From the NCBI GenBank assembly GCA_023150775.1, contig JAKLKE010000004.1, positions 1-64,000 on the forward strand: a DNA stretch of 64,000 nt, written 5' to 3'. The stretch comes from Myxococcota bacterium. Lineage in GTDB: Bacteria > Myxococcota_A > UBA796 > CAJQPC01. The translations under genes were made by a program, and so were the position numbers. This document shows, one piece after another, positions 57,610 through 64,000 of the stretch. Within the stretch, counting starts at the first letter, position 1. Each line of letters begins with the position of its first letter. The notes beneath the pieces are model-generated. The model was not told where the DNA came from and made no database searches. It saw nothing but the letters and a program-made list of their open reading frames with translations.

Positions 57610-57771
57610 CTACTTCTCGCCGAAGGCCTTCTTGCTGGCCTGCTGCTGGCGCTCGTCGCCGGGCTCTTCAGGGATGGCCATGGTCTTGTACTCGTCGTCG
57701 CCGGGCTCCTCGGGGATGGCCATGGTCTTGTACTCTTTGGGCGCCTGGGACTTCTTGGTCGTCTCGGCCAT
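57610..57771 (-). CDS. Repeat peptide, probable graspetide precursor
   Basis: A 53-residue acidic peptide that starts at ATG 57771 with GGAG five bases before it; the frame to 57810 is a false extension. Residues 1-12 form a short leader. Residues 13-26 (EYKTMAIPEEPGDD) and 27-40 (EYKTMAIPEEPGDE) are 14-residue repeats with a single D/E difference, and residues 41-53 (RQQQASKKAFGEK) form a tail. Each repeat has KTxxxxEE, the spacing of the plesiocin motif TTxxxxEE with Lys in place of the first Thr. The ligase follows directly. An AGGATA (extended -10-like on the minus strand, 57801-57806) precedes it. Confidence 0.75.
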   Translation of the reverse strand: MAETTKKSQAPKEYKTMAIPEEPGDDEYKTMAIPEEPGDERQQQASKKAFGEK

Positions 57772-57819
57772 GGTGGCTCCGGGGTTGGGGGACGAGGTGG
57801 AGGATAGCACCTGCGCGGC

Positions 57820-58296
57820 TCAGCGGGTGGGCTCGTCTTGGTCCGCGCTGGGTGGGGTTTGAACGGCGCCAGGAACCCGGAACAGCGGGATCGGCGGCAA
57901 GGACAGGTCCATACGCCCAAAGAGCGAGTGGGTCAGCTCGCGCCAATACGGCCACACGTTGAGCACGCCGTTACGCTCGGCGAAGTCCTCAAGGTCATCC
58001 GGCTCGATGACGAAGGAGGCCGGGCGGCCGTAAATCGCCTGGTAGCGGGCGGTGATGAACAGCGGCGCAGACTCCGGCGCGACGTCTGCTTGGCCAAGGT
58101 GAAGGCTGAGCTTCACCGTCACGACGACGCTCGACGCCTGGGGATCGTCGGCGCCAGTGGCCTCGTAGTGCAGGTGAATTGTCTCGGAGCCTTTGAGCAC
58201 GCCATCGGTGATGGCTCCGCTGTGGGCGTGAACGTCACGCAGGTGGATGCCTTGAAGGTTAACGACTTGCCAAATGCGGGGAGTAGGCGTGGACAT
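57820..58296 (-). CDS. SecB-like chaperone of a toxin-antitoxin-chaperone module
   Basis: A 158-residue SecB-like protein. The C-terminal half matches SecB best: FITARYQAIYG, LEDFAERNGVLNVWPYWREL, then HSLFGRMDLSLPPIPLFRV (compare the PYARE and the LP segments of SecB). In TAC systems such a chaperone folds and protects a HigA-type antitoxin. The gene starts three bases after the antitoxin stop, so the two are surely co-translated. The N-terminus is divergent from housekeeping SecB, as in other TAC chaperones. Confidence 0.75.
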   Translation of the reverse strand: MSTPTPRIWQVVNLQGIHLRDVHAHSGAITDGVLKGSETIHLHYEATGADDPQASSVVVTVKLSLHLGQADVAPESAPLFITARYQAIYGRPASFVIEPDDLEDFAERNGVLNVWPYWRELTHSLFGRMDLSLPPIPLFRVPGAVQTPPSADQDEPTR

Positions 58297-58299
58297 GGT

Positions 58300-58719
58300 T
58301 CAGCCCGTGCAACCGGCGAGGGCATCGCCATTGCTGTGGTCAACCGCCGGGCTACGACGGCAATGTTGAGTTTGAAACTGGTACACGATGGCACCGCCAG
58401 TGCTCGACGCAACGAGCGGACTTCTGTAGGAGTCCTTCTCTTTCCACTCTCGAATCGACAAGTTGACGACACCGCCCATGACATGCACGGTGCTTGCGAG
58501 AGTCCGAAGGCTGACGTTTCGCCCCCGAAGCATCTGCGTGATGTTGGCGGGGGACGTGCCGAGGCGACGCGCCAGTTCGGCGCGCGAGATCTGATGGTCT
58601 TCCATCCATCCCGCGATCTGCTCCATCACGTCCACGACGAGACCCTCCTCCGCATAGATGCGCTCGAAGTCGCTTTCGGAAAGCGGCGTCGGGAGGTTCG
58701 TCTGCTTCTTGGTGTCCAT
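58300..58719 (-). CDS. XRE-type antitoxin (HigA-like) of the TAC module
   Basis: A 139-residue protein with an XRE helix-turn-helix (QISRAELARRLGTSPANITQ, MLRGRNVSLRTLASTVHVMG) and an extended, probably disordered C-terminus of ~45 residues (YRSPLVASSTGGAIVYQFQT onward). In TAC systems the antitoxin has such a C-terminal chaperone-addiction tail, and the length here fits. It lies 43 bases after the toxin gene and three before the SecB-like gene. It probably represses the promoter at 59305-59332. Confidence 0.78.
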   Translation of the reverse strand: MDTKKQTNLPTPLSESDFERIYAEEGLVVDVMEQIAGWMEDHQISRAELARRLGTSPANITQMLRGRNVSLRTLASTVHVMGGVVNLSIREWKEKDSYRSPLVASSTGGAIVYQFQTQHCRRSPAVDHSNGDALAGCTG

Positions 58720-58762
58720 GAGTTACACCTCACTACATGTATAGCCAGAACGCTATAACGGC

Positions 58763-59218
58763 CTATTTTTTTGAGGACTTCGACTTGATGCGCTGGTCGT
58801 TCTCCTCCTTCAGCCGCTTGGCTCGGAGAACATCGTCAGGTCGATGCGCATCCGTCTTCTTGATGACGCAGTAAAGTAAAAACCAAGTGGTCTTTTTCGG
58901 GTCAACGGTCTTGTCGGGATAGCACAGCACACGGAGTTGATGGGCCTTGATCTCATAGAGACCATCCTCCTGTAGATTCTTAAAGCGTAGTTCATTCCGA
59001 ATGAACGAATGGCCATGCTCCGCGATTAGCCTTGCATAGCGCAAAGCGGTTGCGTATTCCTTCGGACGCTCAGCCTTGAGCTGATCAAGAAACTCTTTGG
59101 ATGGCAGTCTCCCAGAAGCATCTTCGGCGAACCGAACTCGACATGCCAGACCATCGTTAACAAACGGGTCATTCAGCTCAAGCTGGAAATCATCGGACGA
59201 GTGGACACGAGAAGACAT
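58763..59218 (-). CDS. HigB/RelE-like toxin of the TAC module
   Basis: A 151-residue basic protein. The core reads FLDQLKAERPKEYATALRYA, LIAEHGHSFIRNELRFKNLQ, then EDGLYEIKAHQLRVLCYPDK and TTWFLLYCVIKKTDAHRPDD, matching the long-HigB/Gp49-like toxins (helical N-half, E(I)K-x-x-x-x-R-V strand, KK-T end). The Lys-rich C-terminus is typical. Toxin-first order with antitoxin and chaperone downstream is the TAC layout known from Mycobacterium tuberculosis. Base composition is lower in GC than the neighbours, which suggests transfer. Confidence 0.75.
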   Translation of the reverse strand: MSSRVHSSDDFQLELNDPFVNDGLACRVRFAEDASGRLPSKEFLDQLKAERPKEYATALRYARLIAEHGHSFIRNELRFKNLQEDGLYEIKAHQLRVLCYPDKTVDPKKTTWFLLYCVIKKTDAHRPDDVLRAKRLKEENDQRIKSKSSKK

Positions 59219-59304
59219 GGCGATCCTGTGTTGGGCTGTTAGCGGAATTAAGGTTCATAATGAGCTCCAGGTGGGGATGAACACGCGACTTAGCGTGCGT
59301 AGTT

Positions 59305-59332
59305 ATGTTAACCGTGAAGTTAACGATGTCAA
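59305..59332 (-). promoter_or_regulatory. Promoter of the TAC module
   Basis: Minus strand: TTGACA, 16 bases, TAACAT. The -35 is perfect. The promoter overlaps the final codons of nagZ, which reads in the same direction, and leaves a leader of about 80 bases before the toxin ATG. Confidence 0.6.
59307..59324. promoter_or_regulatory. Candidate HigA operator
   Basis: Two GTTAAC hexamers, each self-complementary, are separated by six bases (GTTAAC-CGTGAA-GTTAAC) and lie inside the spacer and -10 of the TAC promoter. This is the usual place for an autoregulating antitoxin. Confidence 0.55.
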
Positions 59333-60462
59333 GTCATATTTTCGCCCTCCGCCCCCCGCGCCCTCACCCACTCCACCAGCGCCTTGTCCGACGGCGCGTT
59401 GAGCACGTTGAGCTCTGGCGCGGGCGGCAGGCCCAACAGCGCCTGCTCCCGGAGGCGGTGGGTGCGGCGCTCGCTGTCTTCGCCGAGGCGCTCGTAGCGG
59501 ATGTCCTCTTCTTCGAGGCGGATCAGGGCCTCGTAGAGGGCGAGCTGGCGGGGCAGCTCTTTGCAGGCCAAGAACACGTCTACGGTGGCGGCGCAGGCCC
59601 GAGCCGCGGCTTGTTCGATGGGGAAACGGTCGGCGACGGCCTTCATGTCCATGTCGTCGGAGAAGATCACGCCCTTGAAGCCCAGCTCTCCGCGCAGAAG
59701 CTCGGCGAGCAGGCGGCGGCTCAGGGTGGCGGGGTGGTCCTCGTCGTAGGCCGGGAAGACGACATGCGCGCTCATCACGCCGGGCACCCCGGCGGCGACG
59801 GCCTCGCGGAAGGGGCGCAGCTCCATTGCCTCTAATTGGGGACGCTCTTTCTCGACGATGGGCAGGGTGAGGTGGCTGTCTTGGTGGGTGTCGCCGTGGC
59901 CGGGGAAATGTTTGACGCAGGAGGTGATGCCTTCGCTCGACGCGCCCTTCATCCAGGCCAAGAGGTGCCGGGTGACCTTGGCCGCGTCGTCACCGAAGCT
60001 GCGGTCGCCGATCACGGGGTTCTTGGGGTTGGAGTTCACGTCCGCGCAGGGCGCCCAGTTGATGTGGAAGCCCATGGCCCGCAGCTCACGGCTGAGCCCG
60101 GCGGCGAGCTGCGCGGTGATCTTGGGGTCGTCGAGGTTGCCCAGCCAGCGCGCCGGAGGCCACAAGGTCGCCCCGTTGCGCACCCGCTGAACCCGGCCGC
60201 CCTCTTGGTCGATGGTGTGCAGAGGTGGGTGGCTCGTGGGCAAGAGGCTCGTCAGCTCACGGTTCAGCTCACGCACCTGGGCGGGCTCCTCGACGTTGCG
60301 GGCGAAGAGGATGAAGCCAAAGGGGCGGATCTCCCGGATGAGCTGGCGGGTGTCGTGGTCGAGCCCCGGGCCGGGCAGGCCCAAGATGAGGCGCTGACCC
60401 GCGCGGCGTTTGCGGTCGGCCAGAGACGTAGACTCGCCGACGGCCTCGACCTTGACCCTCAT
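59329..60462 (-). CDS. nagZ: Beta-N-acetylhexosaminidase (NagZ-like, GH3)
   Basis: NagZ removes N-acetylglucosamine from cell-wall fragments during peptidoglycan recycling. The 377-residue protein shows the GH3 signatures: FGFILFARNVEEPAQVRELN, TIDQEGGRVQRVRNGATLWP, WAPCADVNSNPKNPVIGDRS, catalytic KHFPGHGDTHQDSHL (near residue 183) and the nucleophile region FSDDMDMKAVADRF. It overlaps the upstream mce gene by four bases. No signal peptide, so cytoplasmic as usual. Confidence 0.93.
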   Translation of the reverse strand: MRVKVEAVGESTSLADRKRRAGQRLILGLPGPGLDHDTRQLIREIRPFGFILFARNVEEPAQVRELNRELTSLLPTSHPPLHTIDQEGGRVQRVRNGATLWPPARWLGNLDDPKITAQLAAGLSRELRAMGFHINWAPCADVNSNPKNPVIGDRSFGDDAAKVTRHLLAWMKGASSEGITSCVKHFPGHGDTHQDSHLTLPIVEKERPQLEAMELRPFREAVAAGVPGVMSAHVVFPAYDEDHPATLSRRLLAELLRGELGFKGVIFSDDMDMKAVADRFPIEQAAARACAATVDVFLACKELPRQLALYEALIRLEEEDIRYERLGEDSERRTHRLREQALLGLPPAPELNVLNAPSDKALVEWVRARGAEGENMT

Positions 60463-60911
60463 AAGCTCTCCTCGGCGACGTCCGCGCTCGGGTCGTGGTG
60501 GGGGGCGTCCGCGTCGTGCTGGGAGAGCTCGATGAGCACGCCGCCGACGCTCTTGGGGTGGATGAACACCACCTTCGCGCCGTGGGCCCCGGGCTTGGGG
60601 GCGTCGGACAAGAAGCGGTAGCCTTTGGCCTGGAGCCGGGCCATGTCGCCCTCGATGTCATCGGTGCGGAAGCAGAGGTGGTGAACCCCCTCGCCACGGG
60701 TGCTGAGCGCCTTGGCGATGGGGCCCTCGCCGTGGAGCGGCGCGACCAGCTCAATGCGGGTGCCTTGGAGCGGGAAAAACGCCGTAGACGTCAGCTCGGT
60801 GAGCACGTCCTCGGTGCCGTGCAGCGTGAGTCCAAAGTCTTCGACGAAACGCCGGACGGCGGCGTTGAGATCCCCCGTCGCGATGGCGACGTGATCGAGC
60901 CCGATGATCAT
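60459..60911 (-). CDS. mce: Methylmalonyl-CoA epimerase
   Basis: The enzyme interconverts (R)- and (S)-methylmalonyl-CoA in propionate metabolism. The 150-residue protein is a vicinal-oxygen-chelate fold with the metal ligands in LDHVAIA, GEGVHHLCFRTDD and GVLIELSQ, and the loops FFPLQGTRIELVAPL and AHGAKVVFIHPKSVGG are family-typical. AGGAGG precedes the ATG. Its cofactor partner methylmalonyl-CoA mutase needs B12, which links it loosely to the riboswitch operon in the same window. Confidence 0.92.
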   Translation of the reverse strand: MIIGLDHVAIATGDLNAAVRRFVEDFGLTLHGTEDVLTELTSTAFFPLQGTRIELVAPLHGEGPIAKALSTRGEGVHHLCFRTDDIEGDMARLQAKGYRFLSDAPKPGAHGAKVVFIHPKSVGGVLIELSQHDADAPHHDPSADVAEESL

Positions 60912-61110
60912 GCTGAGCCTCCTGGGAAGGCCCGCTCCTTATCCGTTTCACCCCTCACGGGCCTCTCTGAGCCGCCCGCCGAGGGCGTCAGGCGCCGCGT
61001 CGCGCAGATCGCGTTAACGCGGTGTCAGGTCTTCGCTTCTTTGGAGCCGCGTCGGCAATGCCGGGCGCGCTCCGCCGTACTCGGGCATCGTTCGACTCTA
61101 AGGACGCCTC

Positions 61111-62445
61111 ATGCTCCGCTCCGCTCGTCTGCTCGTTGTCCTCGCCCTCCTCTCTTTGGCTTGCTCCGGCGGCGCGGGAGGCCCTGGCGGCCCCGGCGGC
61201 GAAGGCGGCGAGGAGGAGGCCAAACGAAAGGTCGATCCCCGCACCTTGGTCACCGTCGCCGCCGTCGGCCCGGGTGAGGTCGCGGCGACGATTCAGTCCA
61301 CCGGCGTCGTCGAGAGCGAGGCCCAGGCTGATCTCACCCCCGAGGCCAGCGGCACGGTGATCTCGATCTCCGTCGAAGAAGGCGACACGGTGAAGCGCGG
61401 CCAGGTGCTCGCCGTGATCCAGAACGCCAGCTTGGACGCGGCGTATGAGCGTGCGAAGGCCGAGCTGGCCCGGGCCGAGCGGGAGCTGGCCCAGGTCGAG
61501 TCGCTGCACAAGAGCGGTGCCGTCTCCAACACCGAGCTGAACACCGCCCGCGACGCGCTGAACACCGCAAAGACCACCTTGGCCGAGGCCCGCAGCTCCG
61601 CCGGGCACCTGCGGCTGGTGAGCCCCATCGACGGCACCGTCGCCGTGCGCGACCTGCGCTACGGTGAGGTCGCCGGAGGAAAACGGGCGTTTCAGGTGGT
61701 GGATCTCGACCGCCTGCGCGTCGTCGTGAAGCTCCCCGAGCGTGACCTCAGCCGCCTGCAGGTCGGCCAGCTCGCCACCCTCACCCCGGTCTATGACGCC
61801 GAGGTGCACGTCGCCGCCGAGCTCATCCGCCTCTCGCCCACCGTAGACGCCACCACGGGCACGGTTCGCGCCACCTTGGCCCTGCCCAAAGGTGAGCGCA
61901 CCTTACGCCCCGGCCAGTTTGTCTCGGCGACTCTGGAGACCGAGCGCCGCCAGGCCGCCCTCGTCGTGCCCCGGGAGGCCGTGGTCTACGACGACGGCCA
62001 GGCGATGGTCTACCGCGTCGCCATCGAGGAGCCCCCCAAAGAGGAGGCGCCCAAAGGCGGCGAAGTGAAGAAGGAGGGCGAAGAGGAGGCCAAGAAGAGC
62101 TTCAACTTCTCTTTTGGCGGAGAGGGTGGCGAAGGCGCCGAAGAAGAGAAGGAGATCGAGCTGCCCGGCCCCTACCGTGTGGCGCGAAAGGTGCCCGTCG
62201 AGCTTGGGCTCAGCGACGAAGACACCACGGAGATCGTGAGCGGCCTCAACCCCGGCGACGAGGTGGTCGTTGTCGGCCAGGCGAACCTGCGCGACGGCGC
62301 CCGGGTGCGGTTTGAGGCCGACCCCCGCCTTGAGGACGTGATCGCTGAAGAGGAGGCCAAGAAGAAGGCTGAGGCCGAGAAGGCCGAGGGCGCCAAAGAA
62401 GACGGCGCTGAGAAGGCCGAGAAGGCCGAAGGTGAGGAGGGATGA
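61111..62445 (+). CDS. RND efflux periplasmic adaptor lipoprotein
   Basis: A 444-residue membrane-fusion protein with lipobox LLSLAC and a Gly-rich linker. Landmarks: barrel-lipoyl (GTVISISVEEGDTVKRGQVL), a short coiled-coil hairpin (ERAKAELARAERELAQVESL), lipoyl return (VSPIDGTVAVRDLRYGEVAG) and beta-barrel domain (LRPGQFVSATLETERRQAAL). Two unusual Lys/Glu-rich insertions lie in the membrane-proximal domain (residues ~305-345) and at the C-terminus (~410-444). It overlaps the pump gene by four bases. Substrate unknown. Confidence 0.9.
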   Translation: MLRSARLLVVLALLSLACSGGAGGPGGPGGEGGEEEAKRKVDPRTLVTVAAVGPGEVAATIQSTGVVESEAQADLTPEASGTVISISVEEGDTVKRGQVLAVIQNASLDAAYERAKAELARAERELAQVESLHKSGAVSNTELNTARDALNTAKTTLAEARSSAGHLRLVSPIDGTVAVRDLRYGEVAGGKRAFQVVDLDRLRVVVKLPERDLSRLQVGQLATLTPVYDAEVHVAAELIRLSPTVDATTGTVRATLALPKGERTLRPGQFVSATLETERRQAALVVPREAVVYDDGQAMVYRVAIEEPPKEEAPKGGEVKKEGEEEAKKSFNFSFGGEGGEGAEEEKEIELPGPYRVARKVPVELGLSDEDTTEIVSGLNPGDEVVVVGQANLRDGARVRFEADPRLEDVIAEEEAKKKAEAEKAEGAKEDGAEKAEKAEGEEG

Positions 62446-64000
62446 GCCTCCCCCCGCCGCCCGAGCGGCCCCAAGAGGGCTTCTACGGCTTCCTCGTAGA
62501 CCGGCCCCTGGCCGTGCTCATGGTCTTCGTGGCCGTGGCGGTCTTCGGCTGGGTGTCTTACGGCCAGCTCCCGCTGAACCTGATGCCCGACCTGAGCTAC
62601 CCCACGCTCACCGTGCGCACGGAGTACCCCGGCGCGGCCCCCGAAGAGGTCGAGAGCCAGGTCTCTCGCCGGGTGGAGGAGGCGCTGTCTACGGCGGACG
62701 GCCTGTTGAGCATCGAGTCCCGCAGCCGGGCCGAGCGCAGCGACGTGATCTTGGAGTTCAACTGGGGCACGGACATGAGCGCCGCCGCCCAGTCGGTGCG
62801 GGAGCAGCTCCAGACGAGCACCTTCGGCGACGACGTGGGCCGCCCGCTCATCTTGCGCTACGACCCGACGCTAGACCCCATCCTGCGCATAGCGCTCTCG
62901 GTGAAGCCCGACGCCGCTGAAGAGGTCTCGCTCTTCGCGCTGCGTGAGCTGGCTGAAGACGAGGTCAAACGTGCCATCGAGACCCTCGACGGCGTGGCCG
63001 CGGTGCGGGTGCGCGGCGGCTTAGAGCGCCAGGTGCTCATCGAGGCCCGTGAGGAGTGGCTCGTCGCCCGGGGCGTCACCTTGGCCCAGCTCCAGGCCAC
63101 GCTCACCGCGGAGAACGTGAACATCGCCGGGGGCTCGATCCGTGAGGGCGAGACGGAGTACCTGCTTCGCACCCTGAACGAGATCGACGACTTAGACGAG
63201 CTCAAGCGCCTGCGGGTGCGCCGCTCCGACGGCCAGACGGTGCCGCTCTCGGAGCTGGCCATCGTGCGGGAGACCTACAAAGACCGCCAGGTCATCTCCC
63301 ACCTCGACGGCCAAGAGGCCGTGGAGCTGGAGGTCTTTAAGGAGGCCGACGCCAACATCGTCTCCGTGGCCCGGCGGGTGAAGGCGTGGCTGGGTGAAGA
63401 GGGCGGCGGGGAGGTGATGCCCGGCATGGAGGGCATGGACATCCCCGGCCTCACCACGGAGACCTTCGCCGATCGTCTGCCTGAAGGCGTGACCTTCGCC
63501 GTTCTGGACGATCAAGCGGCGTTTATTGAGGACGCGATCACCAACCTCGGCGACACCGCTGTGCAGGGCGGCCTGCTCGCCATCCTCATCCTGTTCTTGT
63601 TCTTGCGCGACTTCTCGGCCACCCGCATCATCGCCATCGCCATCCCCATCTCCATCGTGAGCGCCTTCGCGCCGATGTACCTCGGCGGCGTGTCGCTGAA
63701 CCTCATGTCTCTGGGCGGCCTGGCCTTGGGCGTGGGCATGTTGGTGGACAACTCCGTCGTCGTGCTGGAGGCGATCACGGTGTACCGCGAGGCCGGCTGG
63801 AGCCGCCGCGAGGCCGCCATCGCCGGGAGCGCCGAGGTCGCCGCCGCCGTCGTGGCCTCGACCCTCACCACCGTCGCCGTGTTTTTGCCCATCGTCTTCG
63901 TCGAGGGCGTCGCTGGGCAGATCTTCGGCGATCTCGCCCTCACCGTCGTCTACTCGCTCCTCGCCTCGTTGGCCGTGGCGCTGTTTTTGGTGCCCGTGCT
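62442..64000 (+). CDS. RND efflux pump inner-membrane subunit (cut by window edge)
   Basis: The first 519 residues of an AcrB/CusA-type transporter. After a Pro-rich start the first helix (AVLMVFVAVAVFGWVSYGQL) is followed by PLNLMPDLSYPTLTVRTEYP, GAAPEEVESQVSRRVEEALS, the porter domain with its LDGVAAVRVRGG and NVNIAGGSIREGETEYLLRT (the hydrophobe/amphiphile-efflux pattern rather than metal type), and helices 2-4 with GLALGVGMLVDNSVVVLEAI, the conserved proton-relay Asp in the LVDNSVV segment. It begins in the last codon of the adaptor gene. The outer-membrane channel is not in view. Confidence 0.93.
   Translation, partial: MSLPPPPERPQEGFYGFLVDRPLAVLMVFVAVAVFGWVSYGQLPLNLMPDLSYPTLTVRTEYPGAAPEEVESQVSRRVEEALSTADGLLSIESRSRAERSDVILEFNWGTDMSAAAQSVREQLQTSTFGDDVGRPLILRYDPTLDPILRIALSVKPDAAEEVSLFALRELAEDEVKRAIETLDGVAAVRVRGGLERQVLIEAREEWLVARGVTLAQLQATLTAENVNIAGGSIREGETEYLLRTLNEIDDLDELKRLRVRRSDGQTVPLSELAIVRETYKDRQVISHLDGQEAVELEVFKEADANIVSVARRVKAWLGEEGGGEVMPGMEGMDIPGLTTETFADRLPEGVTFAVLDDQAAFIEDAITNLGDTAVQGGLLAILILFLFLRDFSATRIIAIAIPISIVSAFAPMYLGGVSLNLMSLGGLALGVGMLVDNSVVVLEAITVYREAGWSRREAAIAGSAEVAAAVVASTLTTVAVFLPIVFVEGVAGQIFGDLALTVVYSLLASLAVALFLVPV

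Noticed and set aside
1-64000. tRNA, rRNA, CRISPR arrays, prophage
   Set aside because: No TpsiC-arm-like sequence, no regularly spaced repeats, and no phage structural genes were seen on either strand.

Overview
The window is GC-rich (about 70% by eye), densely coded chromosomal DNA, most likely from a member of the Myxococcota or a close relative. I infer this from the combined content: many secreted lipoproteins with acidic Asp/Ser/Thr-rich linkers, a protein with a MYXO-CTERM-like tail, a membrane-anchored Hanks-type kinase, a type IV pilin gene behind a near-perfect sigma-54 promoter, an XPB-type helicase, an OmpA protein with thrombospondin type 3 repeats, Etf and methylmalonyl-CoA epimerase genes, and a plesiocin-like graspetide locus. 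No rRNA, tRNA, CRISPR array, IS element or prophage was found.

Layout. 1-4.3 kb: start of a secreted protein, then larB-larC (nickel-pincer cofactor), a degenerate sensor protein and a tandem universal stress protein. 4.3-9.3 kb: ParE-type toxin/antitoxin, xseB, and an XPB-like helicase with a partner carrying an Arg/Gly-rich N-terminus. 9.7-12.2 kb: P5C dehydrogenase and a lower-GC HEPN gene pair. 12.2-14.5 kb: carotenoid oxygenase divergent from a TetR regulator with a clear operator. 14.4-18.3 kb: cobalamin riboswitch, TonB-dependent receptor and two lipoproteins, probably a B12 uptake operon. 18.2-24 kb: Ala-rich coiled-coil protein, TMEM220 and DUF1028 proteins, and four lipoproteins. 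24-33.8 kb: a tail-anchored TPR-like protein, etfBA with a FadR-type TetR, transaldolase, folK, and two GT-C (TMTC-like) proteins. 33.8-34.9 kb: two type IV pilins.

35-39.5 kb is a rearranged zone. It holds a truncated sulfatase-TPR gene, a GT-C gene flanked by 85-bp direct repeats, and whole and broken copies of a PD-(D/E)XK nuclease family. 39.5-44.4 kb: P450 and TetR, FIST protein, lipoprotein hydrolase. 44.4-48.5 kb: two long REC/HPt/GGDEF paralogues with degenerate active sites. 48.5-53.1 kb: zinc-finger protein, lipoprotein, Ser/Thr kinase, OmpA. 53.3-56.7 kb: ATP sulfurylase, then a CobW GTPase divergent from a Fur/Zur-box operon.

56.7-59.3 kb is the most interesting stretch. An ATP-grasp ligase lies beside a 53-residue peptide with two repeats bearing KTxxxxEE, which looks like a new graspetide. 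Directly upstream is a toxin-antitoxin-SecB-like chaperone (TAC) module. The window ends with nagZ, methylmalonyl-CoA epimerase and an RND efflux pair cut by the window edge.
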